Assembly: GCA_900551145.1 (NCBI GenBank)
Contig: URUQ01000009.1
Coordinates: 1 to 19,296, forward strand
Origin: an uncultured Eubacteriales bacterium
GTDB taxonomy: Bacteria > Bacillota > Clostridia > Christensenellales > CAG-917
Length of the DNA: 19,296 nt
Direction of reading: 5' to 3'
Shown: piece by piece, positions 11,978 to 19,296 of the stretch
How the letters are laid out: each line of letters starts with the position of its first letter
How positions within the stretch are numbered: position 1 is the stretch's first letter
Position numbers and translations under genes: made by a program
Notes under the pieces: generated by a model
Databases searched by the model: none
Told to the model about the DNA's origin: nothing
Seen by the model: the letters and a program-made list of their open reading frames with translations, nothing else

Positions 11978-13729
11978 TTATTTTTCCTCTTTGGGCATAT
12001 CTATCTTGATATGCACTTCTCTAAGTTGCTTCTCGGTGACGGTGGACGGTGCGCCCATAAGCACGTCGCGTGCGTTTCTGTCCATCGGGAAGGTGATAAT
12101 CTCTCTTATGCTCGGCTCGTTGGCAAGCAACATTACGATACGGTCAACGCCCGGTGCGATACCCGCGTGAGGCGGTGCGCCGAATTTGAACGCATTGTAA
12201 AGAGCGGAGAATTTTTCCTCGATGACGTCTTTGCCGTAGCCGACGATCTCAAACGCCCTTTCCATAATGGCGGGTTCGTGATTTCTCACCGCGCCCGAGC
12301 TCAATTCCACGCCGTTGACGACGCTGTCGTATTGATATGCGACGATGTCAAGCGGGTCTTTGTTGTTGAGTGCGTCAAGTCCGCCTTGTGGCATGGAGAA
12401 CGGATTGTGGCAGAAGCCGAGCACTCCCTCGTCGTCGTATTCGTACATCGGGAAGTCCACTATCCAGCAAAAACGGAATGCGTTCTTTTCAAGCAAATCG
12501 AGTCCGACGCCCAATTCCGTGCGAACGTAGCCCGCTTGCTTTTCAACGCCCTTTTCCTCTGCCAAAATAGCGACAAATCCGCCCGCTTTGAGCCCGAGTC
12601 TTTCTACGAGTGCGTCTTTGCTTTCGGCAAGGAATTTTGCAATTCCCCCTGCAAGTTCGCCTTTCTCGTCGAGCTTGAACCAATACATATTACTTGCGCC
12701 GTTTTGTTTGGACTTTTCTACGAGTGCGTCAATCCACTTCCTCGTCTCTTTGAAGTCGTTGACGGCGATTGCCTTTATCGTCTTGTTTTTCTCGAAGAAA
12801 GGTGCTTTTTCGCTCAAAATATCCGTGACGTCCTTGATGATGAGGGGGTTGCGGAGGTCGGGTTTGTCCGAGCCGTAATCTCTCATCGCGTCGCGATAGG
12901 TAATTCTGCGGAAAGGACCTTGGTCAACCTTGTATCCCTCGGGAGAGAACTCCTTGAAAACACCGCTCAAAACGTCTTCCATAACCGTGAAAACGTCTTC
13001 TTGCGTGGCAAAACACATCTCGGTGTCGAGTTGGTAGAACTCACCGGGGCTCCTGTCCGCACGCGCGTCCTCGTCTCTGAAACAAGGTGCGATTTGGAAG
13101 TATTTGTCAAAGCCCGACGCCATAAGCAACTGCTTGTATTGTTGCGGTGCTTGCGGAAGCGCATAGAAGTGTCCGGGATAAAGTCTGGACGGCACGATAT
13201 AGTCGCGTGCGCCCTCGGGGGAACTTGACGTAAGGATTGGCGTGGTGATTTCCAAAAATCCGAGCGACGTCATCTTGTTGCGAAGCCAACTTACCACTTT
13301 GGAGCGGAATACTATTTTGGCCTTCACGTCCGGATTTCTCAAATCGAGAAAACGATATTTGAGGCGAACGTCTTCTCTGGATTGAGTGCTGGTGGCAATC
13401 TCAAACGGAAGAAGCTCGTAGCACTTGCCCAAAAGTTCGATCTTTTCGGGCTCGATTTCAATCATACCCGTAGGCATTTCTTTGTTTGGCGCACTGCGAA
13501 GCACCACTTTACCCTCAATGGATATAGTGCTTTCGCGAGGGATAGCGCGGATTTGCTCTTTCTTGTCTTCATCGGTTACCACGGCTTGCGTATATCCGTA
13601 GTAGTCGCGCAATACGAAAAAGATAACCGCACCGAGGTCGCGGACGCTTGAAAGCCAACCGCAAAGTTTGACGTGTTTGCCCTCGTCTGATTGACGCAAT
13701 TCGCCACAATTGTGAGTTCTTAGTTCCAT
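11978..13729 (-). CDS. aspS: Aspartate-tRNA ligase (bacterial type)
   Basis: The 583-residue enzyme charges tRNA with aspartate in the cytoplasm using ATP. The N-terminal OB-fold anticodon domain covers about 1-105, the class II core follows, and the bacterial GAD insertion lies roughly at 285-410. Motif 2 reads FRDEDARADRSPGEFYQLD (217-235) and motif 3 GIAPGVDRIVMLL (523-535). The PGEFYQLD and ARADRSP wording resembles the subclass I associate with alphaproteobacteria, not the LRADRQPEFTQ form common in Bacillota. It starts at ATG 13729, 5 nt after AAAAGG; an in-frame GTG at 13735 is inside that site. It lies 31 nt after asnA. Whether it also charges tRNA-Asn cannot be read here, but the presence of asnS makes that unnecessary. 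Confidence 0.95.
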   Translation of the reverse strand: MELRTHNCGELRQSDEGKHVKLCGWLSSVRDLGAVIFFVLRDYYGYTQAVVTDEDKKEQIRAIPRESTISIEGKVVLRSAPNKEMPTGMIEIEPEKIELLGKCYELLPFEIATSTQSREDVRLKYRFLDLRNPDVKAKIVFRSKVVSWLRNKMTSLGFLEITTPILTSSSPEGARDYIVPSRLYPGHFYALPQAPQQYKQLLMASGFDKYFQIAPCFRDEDARADRSPGEFYQLDTEMCFATQEDVFTVMEDVLSGVFKEFSPEGYKVDQGPFRRITYRDAMRDYGSDKPDLRNPLIIKDVTDILSEKAPFFEKNKTIKAIAVNDFKETRKWIDALVEKSKQNGASNMYWFKLDEKGELAGGIAKFLAESKDALVERLGLKAGGFVAILAEEKGVEKQAGYVRTELGVGLDLLEKNAFRFCWIVDFPMYEYDDEGVLGFCHNPFSMPQGGLDALNNKDPLDIVAYQYDSVVNGVELSSGAVRNHEPAIMERAFEIVGYGKDVIEEKFSALYNAFKFGAPPHAGIAPGVDRIVMLLANEPSIREIITFPMDRNARDVLMGAPSTVTEKQLREVHIKIDMPKEEK

Positions 13730-13760
13730 ATACACCTTTTAAGTATAAGATTTTGTATTT

Positions 13761-14771
13761 TTACAGCAGGTTTATACCCGCTTTTTCACATTTTTCGTGC
13801 ATTTCGTCCGGCCACAAGCTCGACTGCACCTCTCCTATATGCGCCTTTTGCAAAAGCAACATACATAGCCTCGATTGCCCTATTCCGCCGCCTATGGTGA
13901 GAGGCAAATTCCCGCTTGCGACGTCCTTATGGTAGGCGTTGTTCATTCTGTCCGTCGCGCCCGCCTCCGCAAGTTGCTTTGCGAGGCTTTGCGCGTCTAC
14001 CCTTATGCCCATAGAGGATATCTCTATACTCTCTTTAAGCACCTCGTCGTAAAAGAGGATATCTCCGTTGAGCGACCAATCGTCGTAGTCGGGTGCTCTT
14101 CCGTCGTGGCGAGTGCCGTTTGAAAGCAGTCCGCCGATGTTCATAAGAAACACCGTTCCGTATTCCTTGGCAAGCGCGCTTTCTCTTGCGTGCGAGTCGA
14201 GGTCGGGATATCTGTCGAGTGCCTCTTGCGTCGTGACGAAAGTCACTTCGCGTTTGAGGTTGAGGTCTATACAAGGAAACGCCTTTTTGGTCTCTTCCAG
14301 CGTATCTACGATTGCTCCGACGATACGCGACACTATCATTTTTAGGAAGTCGACATTGCGTTGTTGCTCGCTTATCACCATCTCCCAATCCCACTGATCG
14401 ACGTATATCGAGTGGAGATTGTCGCACTTGTCGTCGCGACGAATGGCGTTCATATCCGTATATATGCCCTCTCCGCTACGAAAACCATACCTTTTGAGTG
14501 CAATACGCTTCCATTTGGCAAGGGAGTGGACTATTTCCGCTTCCGCGCCGTCTTGTTCGCGAATATCGAAACGCACCGCTCTTTCAAAGCCGTTGAGGTC
14601 GTCGTTTACGCCCGTATTGCTCTTTACAAACAAGGGCGCAGACACTCTTTCGAAGCCGAAGTTCTTGACGAAGTTGCGCTGAAAGGCGTCTTTTACGTAT
14701 TTTATTGCCTTTTCCGTCTCACGTATTGTCTGCTTGGAACGATAGTCGCCGGGTATTTTGAGATTGTACAT
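13761..14771 (-). CDS. asnA: Aspartate-ammonia ligase (asparagine synthetase A)
   Basis: AsnA makes asparagine from aspartate, ammonia and ATP (AMP-forming). The 336-residue length fits the family (about 330). Recognisable segments include RETEKAIKYVKDAFQ, SAPLFVKSNTGVNDDLNGFE, EIVHSLAKWKR, GIYTDMNAIRRDD, HSIYVDQWDWE, and the C-terminal TIGGGIGQSRLCMLLL, the equivalent of class II motif 3; the fold is related to Asp- and Asn-tRNA ligases. GAGG lies 5 nt before the ATG at 14771; the longer GTG frame starts inside that site. The gene sits between asnS (67 nt upstream) and aspS (31 nt downstream), so the product asparagine is next to the enzyme that uses it. Confidence 0.96.
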   Translation of the reverse strand: MYNLKIPGDYRSKQTIRETEKAIKYVKDAFQRNFVKNFGFERVSAPLFVKSNTGVNDDLNGFERAVRFDIREQDGAEAEIVHSLAKWKRIALKRYGFRSGEGIYTDMNAIRRDDKCDNLHSIYVDQWDWEMVISEQQRNVDFLKMIVSRIVGAIVDTLEETKKAFPCIDLNLKREVTFVTTQEALDRYPDLDSHARESALAKEYGTVFLMNIGGLLSNGTRHDGRAPDYDDWSLNGDILFYDEVLKESIEISSMGIRVDAQSLAKQLAEAGATDRMNNAYHKDVASGNLPLTIGGGIGQSRLCMLLLQKAHIGEVQSSLWPDEMHEKCEKAGINLL

Positions 14772-14838
14772 TTTCACCTCACTCTTCCGCTATTGCGAAA
14801 GCCCCCTTACCTTTGCGATTTTTCCACTTTCTACGGCG

Positions 14839-16230
14839 TTACGCCATCAAATCTCCCGCCGTCCTCGAATAGAGTTGTACGTCGCGGATATTGCCGATGC
14901 CCGTCACATACATAAGGATACGTTCCAGACCGAGGCCGAACCCGCTGTGCGGTACGCTTCCGTATTTTCTCAAATCCATATAGCCCGTGTAATCGTCGAG
15001 GTTCATACCTCTTTCGATCATCGCTTGTTTGAGTTTGTCGTAGTCCGCTTCGCGCTCGCTGCACCCGATGATTTCACCCACGCCCGGCACGAGCAAATCC
15101 GTTGCCGCAACGGTGAGTCCGTCATCGTTTTGCTTCATATAGAAAGACTTAATCTTCTTGGGATAGTTGATGACGAATACGGGTTTGTTGAAAACCTTTT
15201 CCGTAATGTATCTCTCGTGTTCGCTTTGAAGGTCGAGACCCCACTCCACGGGATAAGCAAATTCGACTTTGCTCTCTTTGAGGATATCGATTGCCTTGGA
15301 ATAATCAAGGATAACAAAATCGCTGTCCACGACGTGTTGGAGTTTGTCTTTCAGACCGGGTTCGAACGCTTTTTCGAAGAACGCTATCTCGTCGGGGCAC
15401 TCTTCGAGCACTGCTTTGATGATGTATTTTATCATCTTGGTTGCAATCTCGATGATGTCGGGAAGTTTTGCAAAAGCCACTTCGGGCTCGCATTGCCAAA
15501 ATTCCGCCGCGTGTCTCGGCGTGTTGCTGTTCTCCGCCCTAAACGTAGGACCGAACGTGTAAATCTTGCCCATTGCCATTGCCGCGACTTCGCCTTCGAG
15601 CTGTCCGCTGACGGTAAGTCCCGCTTTGCGACGGAAGAAATCTTTTGCGATATACTCCGCCTCGTCTTTGGCAAGGATTGCGTCTTTGTAATTTTGAGTG
15701 GTTACTCTGAAAATCTCACCCGCACCCTCGCAGTCACTGCCCGTAATTATGGGAGTATGAACATAGGTGTAGCCGTTCTCTTGGAAGAAACGGTGAATTG
15801 CGAAACTGAGCTTAGAACGCACGCGAAGCATTGCGTTCATCGTATTGGTACGGGGACGCAAATGCGGAATGGTGCGCAAGAACTCCATAGTATGATACTT
15901 CTTTTGAAGCGGATAATCTTGCGGGCAATCACCGAGAAGAGTTATCTCTTTGGCGTTGAGTTCGTACTCGCCCTCTTTCATTGCGGGGACGACTACGCCG
16001 TCAACGGATACGGATACGCCGTTTTTCAAGACCGACGCAAGTGCGGTCGGCTCAAACTCGGATTTATCGATGACGATTTGCAAATGTTTGAGCGACGTGC
16101 CGTCGTTGAGTGCCAAAAACGCCATTGTTTTGCTGTCGCGAGCGGAACGTACCCAACCTGCGACGTTGACTTGTTTGCCTTCGTACTCCTTACCGTCGGT
16201 AAGAATACGTGTAATGTCGATGTTTTGCAT
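14839..16230 (-). CDS. asnS: Asparagine-tRNA ligase
   Basis: This 463-residue class IIb synthetase attaches asparagine to tRNA-Asn. The OB-fold (VNVAGWVRSARDSKTMAFLALNDG region, 20-45) precedes the core. Motif 2 is FRAENSNTPRHAAEFWQCEPE and motif 3 is GFGLGLERILMYV, both clearly AsnRS-like, including the SNTPRH signature. TGAGGT is 6 nt before the ATG at 16230. It is first in the operon asnS-asnA-aspS-lipoprotein, with its own promoter (16255-16283). The leader is under 20 nt, so neither a T-box nor another tRNA-sensing leader fits between promoter and start. It lies head to head with trxB. Confidence 0.96.
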   Translation of the reverse strand: MQNIDITRILTDGKEYEGKQVNVAGWVRSARDSKTMAFLALNDGTSLKHLQIVIDKSEFEPTALASVLKNGVSVSVDGVVVPAMKEGEYELNAKEITLLGDCPQDYPLQKKYHTMEFLRTIPHLRPRTNTMNAMLRVRSKLSFAIHRFFQENGYTYVHTPIITGSDCEGAGEIFRVTTQNYKDAILAKDEAEYIAKDFFRRKAGLTVSGQLEGEVAAMAMGKIYTFGPTFRAENSNTPRHAAEFWQCEPEVAFAKLPDIIEIATKMIKYIIKAVLEECPDEIAFFEKAFEPGLKDKLQHVVDSDFVILDYSKAIDILKESKVEFAYPVEWGLDLQSEHERYITEKVFNKPVFVINYPKKIKSFYMKQNDDGLTVAATDLLVPGVGEIIGCSEREADYDKLKQAMIERGMNLDDYTGYMDLRKYGSVPHSGFGLGLERILMYVTGIGNIRDVQLYSRTAGDLMA

Positions 16231-16254
16231 ACAATTACCTCATTATGTTAAATA

Positions 16255-16283
16255 ATTATATAAACAAAACTCGTGTTTGTAAA
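16255..16283 (-). promoter_or_regulatory. Promoter of the asnS operon
   Basis: Minus strand TTTACA (16283-16278), 17-nt spacer, TATAAT (16260-16255). The expected start near 16248 leaves about 18 nt to the ATG. Confidence 0.8.
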
Positions 16284-16331
16284 GTAATTTTGCGCGTTTT
16301 GGCGCGCGGGCGCGCATATATACGCCAAAAG

Positions 16332-16360
16332 TTGACTATCCAGGCACTTTGCGCTATAAT
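16332..16360 (+). promoter_or_regulatory. Promoter of trxB
   Basis: TTGACT (16332-16337), 17-nt spacer, TATAAT (16355-16360). Divergent from the asnS promoter; the 48 nt between the two -35 boxes are dominated by GCGC/CGCG runs with self-complementarity. Confidence 0.85.
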
Positions 16361-16378
16361 ACAATCGAGGTGAAACTT

Positions 16379-17269
16379 ATGTATGACGTTATAATTATCG
16401 GCGGCGGTCCTGCGGGACTTTCCGCGGGAATATACTCGGCAAGAGGCGGGCTCAAAACCGCGATTATCGAAAATAAGAGTATCGGCGGACAAGCGCAAAC
16501 CGCGCATGAAATCCAAAATTACCCCGGCATAAAGGCAATCGGCGGATTTGACCTTTGCTACGCCATGATGGAACAATGCACGTCTTTCGGCGTGGACTTC
16601 GTCTTTGACAAAATCACCGCTTGCGACTTGAAAAACAAAAAAATCACGCTCGAAAGCGGAAACGAGTTGAGCGCAAAATTTATAATTATCGCAACGGGCG
16701 CAAGCCCGAGAAAACTGGGCGTAGAAAACGAAAACCGTTTTCTCGGCAAAGGCGTAAGTTATTGCGCCACTTGCGACGGTGCGTTTTTCAAGGGAAAAAC
16801 CGTTGCCGTGATAGGCGGCGGAAATACCGCGGTAGAAGACGCACTATATCTTGAAAAACTTGCAAGCAAGGTGTATCTCGTTCACCGCAGAGACGCTTTG
16901 CGCGCGGACAAAATACTTTGCGACAGACTTGCAAAAAGCACCGTCAAAGTGATATGGGACAGCGTGGTGCAAAATCTTGATGGCAACGACAATTTGACCC
17001 AAATGACACTTAAAAATGTCAAAAACGACACCTTAACCACCGTTTTGGTTGACGGAGTGTTTGTTGCGGTGGGACAAATTCCCGAGTCAGACCTCTTTGA
17101 CGATGTGCAAAAAACAAGCAACGGATATATAATCACGGACGAGAAAATGCGCACTGATATAGACGGTGTTTTTGCCGTAGGCGACGTGAGAGACAAGGCT
17201 CTTAGACAAGTCGTCACCGCTTGCGCCGACGGTGCGATAGCGGGCGCGATTTGCGCGCAGGAAGCGTAA
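16379..17269 (+). CDS. trxB: Thioredoxin-disulfide reductase
   Basis: The 296-residue flavoenzyme passes electrons from NADPH through FAD and a redox disulfide to thioredoxin. The FAD-binding GGGPAG is at 8-13, ATGA at 105-108, the active-site CATC at 129-132, the NADPH motif GGGNTAVEDA at 147-156 with HRR following, and the C-terminal FAD segment GDVRDKALRQVVTACADG is present. Length is slightly below the usual 305-320. GAGGTG (16367-16372) lies 6 nt before the ATG at 16379; the upstream in-frame start at 16349 would fall within the promoter. A strong terminator follows the gene. Confidence 0.95.
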   Translation: MYDVIIIGGGPAGLSAGIYSARGGLKTAIIENKSIGGQAQTAHEIQNYPGIKAIGGFDLCYAMMEQCTSFGVDFVFDKITACDLKNKKITLESGNELSAKFIIIATGASPRKLGVENENRFLGKGVSYCATCDGAFFKGKTVAVIGGGNTAVEDALYLEKLASKVYLVHRRDALRADKILCDRLAKSTVKVIWDSVVQNLDGNDNLTQMTLKNVKNDTLTTVLVDGVFVAVGQIPESDLFDDVQKTSNGYIITDEKMRTDIDGVFAVGDVRDKALRQVVTACADGAIAGAICAQEA

Positions 17270-17290
17270 TATTTTTCAAAACGGCACGGA

Positions 17291-17318
17291 AAAGGGCGAG
17301 AAAATCTCGCTCTTTTTT
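17291..17318 (+). terminator. Intrinsic terminator after trxB
   Basis: AAAGGGCGAGA (17291-17301) pairs with TCTCGCTCTTT (17305-17315) around AAA with one G-U pair, and T residues run to 17318. It separates trxB from the glmM-like gene. Confidence 0.85.
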
Positions 17319-17486
17319 GTTTGGCGTTGTCTTTATGCAGACGTTTTTACAACCACTTCTCGTGTTTGTTCTTTTTGATTTTTCTTATATAGTTTTATTC
17401 TCGCCTAATGTCGATTTCGTGCAAACATTTCAATTTTCGACAAAATCTCGTGCGCTTTGACATCGCTATTTTCATATAGTGATTAT

Positions 17487-18854
17487 ATGCATTATTTCGG
17501 TACTGACGGTATAAGGAACAAAGCGGATACGCTTATAAATGCGGATATTCCGTATTTTTTGGGCAAGGCCGTTTCGCAAAAAGGCGGAAAGGTCATCGTT
17601 GCGCGCGACGTGAGAGAAAGTTCGAAAGAGATAGAAAAGCAGTTGTGCAAAGGCTTGCTGGAAGGCTCGGCGCAAATTTGGCTTACGGGCGTACTCCCCA
17701 CTCCCGCCCTTGCGTACACCGCGCAATCGCAAAAAGCTGACTGCGCGATTATGATAACCGCGTCGCACAATCCGCCCGAATTCAACGGGCTCAAAGTGTT
17801 CGGCAAAGGCGGACGAAAGCTCTCAAACGAGGAAGAATGCGCCCTCGACGAAGCAATATTCTCGCTTATGAACAATCCGACGGACGAGTCCACGGCGTTT
17901 TTATACGAGGATTTGTGCGCGGATACGCTGACGGAGGACGAGATTTTGAGCGATTTGCATATCACGCCGTCCGTGAAAAATCATCGTATACGAATAGTTG
18001 ACGGGGCGGAGTTTTTGTACGCAAAGCACATAAAGTCTATGTTTCCTCGCTTTGACGGATACAAAATTCGTCTCGATTGCGCCTACGGGTGTTTTGCCAC
18101 GCTTGCGCCCGCGGTGTTTATGTCGCTTGGTGCGGTTGTGTGCGCGGAGCATAACTTCCGTGACGGAGAAAAGGTCAACGTCGGGTGCGGAAGCACGCAT
18201 ATAGAAGAGTTTGCAAGGCGTGTGAAAAAGGACGAAATCGGTTTTGCCTTCGACGGAGACGGAGACAGAGTTCTCGGAGTGGTGGACGGCAAGGTTTACG
18301 ACGGAGACGCTATGTTACTTGCGCTTTCCACGCTTTATAGACTGCAAGGAAAACTCAAAAAGAGATTCGTCGTCGGCACGATTTTGACGGGTACGAAACT
18401 CCAACGCGAACTTGCCTACCACAACACCGCCCTCATCCGCACGGATGTCGGAGACAAGCATATTCTCGACGCGCTAAATGCGCAAGGGTGCTTGCTCGGC
18501 GGTGAAAAAAGCGGACATATCCTTATGCTCGACAGAGCAAATACGGGTGACGGGCTTATCACCGCATTAAGTGTTTTGGAAGTCAAACGCACGCTCGGAA
18601 CTCTGCCAAAATACACGCCCTACCCTATGCTCGAATTCAATATAACCGCACAAAATCCGTCCCAAACCATAATAAGCGACGACTTCCAAGCCAAAATCAC
18701 CGCCGTCAACGACCTTTACGCAAACAGCGGGCGTCTCATCGTCCGTCCCAGCGGAACCGAGCCGTATATCCGAGTAACTTACGAGTGCTTCGTGTCGGAA
18801 TATAAGATGATATTCGAAGATATTAGAAAAATTATGATCGGAAGCGGAAATTAA
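17487..18854 (+). CDS. glmM: Phosphoglucosamine mutase-like enzyme
   Basis: The 455-residue protein belongs to the alpha-D-phosphohexomutases. YFGTDGIR opens the protein; the catalytic phosphoserine motif TASHN carries S93; the metal loop DGDGDR is at 256-261; GGEKSGH gives the sugar-binding loop; and RPSGTEPYIRVTYE the phosphate-binding domain 4. Together with TGDGLITAL this fits GlmM, which converts glucosamine-6-phosphate to glucosamine-1-phosphate for peptidoglycan. GIRN replaces the usual GIRG, and TASHNPPEFNG is slightly unlike standard GlmM, so another hexomutase remains possible. The start at 17487 gives the family N-terminus. No ribosome-binding site is seen; TATAGT at 17475-17480 ends 6 nt before the ATG. 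No terminator follows. Confidence 0.85.
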   Translation: MHYFGTDGIRNKADTLINADIPYFLGKAVSQKGGKVIVARDVRESSKEIEKQLCKGLLEGSAQIWLTGVLPTPALAYTAQSQKADCAIMITASHNPPEFNGLKVFGKGGRKLSNEEECALDEAIFSLMNNPTDESTAFLYEDLCADTLTEDEILSDLHITPSVKNHRIRIVDGAEFLYAKHIKSMFPRFDGYKIRLDCAYGCFATLAPAVFMSLGAVVCAEHNFRDGEKVNVGCGSTHIEEFARRVKKDEIGFAFDGDGDRVLGVVDGKVYDGDAMLLALSTLYRLQGKLKKRFVVGTILTGTKLQRELAYHNTALIRTDVGDKHILDALNAQGCLLGGEKSGHILMLDRANTGDGLITALSVLEVKRTLGTLPKYTPYPMLEFNITAQNPSQTIISDDFQAKITAVNDLYANSGRLIVRPSGTEPYIRVTYECFVSEYKMIFEDIRKIMIGSGN

Positions 18855-18886
18855 TAATTAACAATTAATAATTAATAATTGCGGAA
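18851..18886. repeat. AT-rich TTAATAA-type repeat, right copy
   Basis: It overlaps the glmM stop codon and ends in AATTGCGGAA, as at 1-48. It is followed by TATTTAGTAAAAAC, a string also found (interrupted) at 107-127 in the left array. Confidence 0.6.
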
Positions 18887-18900
18887 TATTTAGTAAAAAC

Positions 18901-18940
18901 AAATAAAGAACCGCTCGAACGACAAATCGCTTAATGACGC
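18901..18940 (+). ncRNA. Shortened copy of the left-end structured element
   Basis: ATAAAGAAC is joined by a short stretch to AATCGCTTAATGACGCC, the two ends of the element at 19045-19146, without the P2/P3 interior. It looks like an internal-deletion derivative. Between it and the next copy, GCTGACAAAG (19011-19020) echoes copy 1 of the left array; otherwise I see nothing. Confidence 0.4.
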
Positions 18941-19044
18941 CATAATATAAAGCCGTCAAAGAGATATATAACGCGAAAACACGAATTTTGAAAAATGCGC
19001 GCTGACAAAGTTTGAAAACTAAAATATTTTATGGAACAAAACGG

Positions 19045-19146
19045 ATAAAGAACAAGGAAGAGCCACCCGAACAGCAACCCTAATTTACTAAGCGTAAATG
19101 AGTTGACGTGTAAGGGGTTTTGACGAAGTATATCGCTTAATGACGC
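19045..19146 (+). ncRNA. Divergent copy of the left-end structured element
   Basis: The 14-nt strands ATAAAGAACAAGGA (19045-19058) and GACGAAGTATATCG (19122-19135) correspond to those of copies 1 and 2. P3 is intact with new bases: CAAC 19075-19078 with GTTG 19102-19105, the same CCTA/GA internal loop, then ATTTAC 19083-19088 with GTAAAT 19094-19099. P2 (19059-19069 with 19111-19121) survives only in part with G-U pairs, and P1 is not visible. This supports a conserved P3 loop but suggests decay of this copy. Confidence 0.55.
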
Positions 19147-19211
19147 TCTTAAAATGCAAACGACCTCGGGTGATACACCCAAAGTCGCTCGCTATGATAA
19201 GGGGGAAAATT

Positions 19212-19296
19212 ATGAGTTGTTTTGGTTCGGGAGTCTTTCGTTTCCCGATTACGTTTACATATTATGCCCAAAAGAATTATTTGCTGTCTCTTATAC
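19212..19296 (+). CDS. Start of a gene cut by the window edge
   Basis: An ATG at 19212 follows AAGGGGG (about 19199-19205) at a good distance, and the frame stays open for 28 codons to the window end (begins MSCFGSGVFRFPITF). A symmetric hairpin with GGGTG-ATA-CACCC (about 19168-19180) lies upstream. Nothing can be said about function; the fragment is too short to be sure it is a gene. Confidence 0.4.
   Translation, partial: MSCFGSGVFRFPITFTYYAQKNYLLSLI

Noticed and set aside
10497..12170. 557-codon open frame on the plus strand
   Set aside because: It runs antisense through the second lipoprotein gene and into aspS, has no ribosome-binding site and shows no protein family motif.
16231..16378. 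T-box leader for asnS
   Set aside because: The promoter lies at 16255-16283, leaving under 20 nt before the ATG, and no T-box sequence or specifier stem is present.

Overview
The window looks like a chromosomal segment of a mid-GC member of the Bacillota, most likely an uncultured clostridial lineage. The reasons are Shine-Dalgarno sites of the AGGAGG/GAGGTG type, TTGACT-17-TATAAT promoters, lipoproteins with LVAC lipoboxes, an OmpR/VanS-like two-component pair, an orphan PTS EIIC-like permease, and AsnA (ammonia-dependent asparagine synthetase). No tRNA, rRNA, CRISPR array, transposase or phage gene was seen. Species assignment is inference.

Layout. 1-380 has no gene and holds a tandem array of about 127-nt structured elements (one truncated copy, two complete), ending in a terminator-like stem. 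381-2481 (+) encodes a response regulator and its histidine kinase, each followed by its own terminator. 2639-5405 (-) holds a PTS EIIC-like membrane protein and an M28-like membrane protein with substituted metal ligands. 5532-8246 (-) is a 904-residue lipoprotein with a textbook promoter. 8363-9456 is a gene-free, repeat-rich kilobase with a perfect 223-bp direct repeat and several hairpin elements. 9457-10179 (-) is an FabG-like short-chain reductase. 10188-10562 is another repeat cluster, including a chain of different short hairpins joined by an invariant nonamer. 10563-16230 (-) is an operon in transcription order asnS-asnA-aspS-lipoprotein. 16379-18854 (+) carries trxB and a glmM-like gene. 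18855-19211 is a decayed second array of the left-end elements, followed by the start of a gene cut by the window edge.

How the genes work together. The clearest unit is asnS-asnA-aspS: aspartate is amidated to asparagine by AsnA, and both amino acids are loaded on their tRNAs by the adjacent synthetases. The promoter leaves a leader of under 20 nt, so a T-box is excluded at this start. A divergent promoter drives trxB (thiol redox), followed by the glmM-like gene (cell-wall precursor). The two lipoproteins have no recognisable function.

Most interesting material. (1) The structured elements at 51-376, with relatives at 18885-19146, show compensatory base changes in three stems around invariant 14-nt strands, suggesting a structured RNA family not recognised here. 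(2) A second, unrelated hairpin family (8625-8693, 9199-9266, 10394-10463) also shows compensatory changes in its closing stem. (3) The AGTGATATT/hairpin chain lies directly upstream of the reductase start. (4) The M28-like protein has Asn at three positions where the family has metal ligands.
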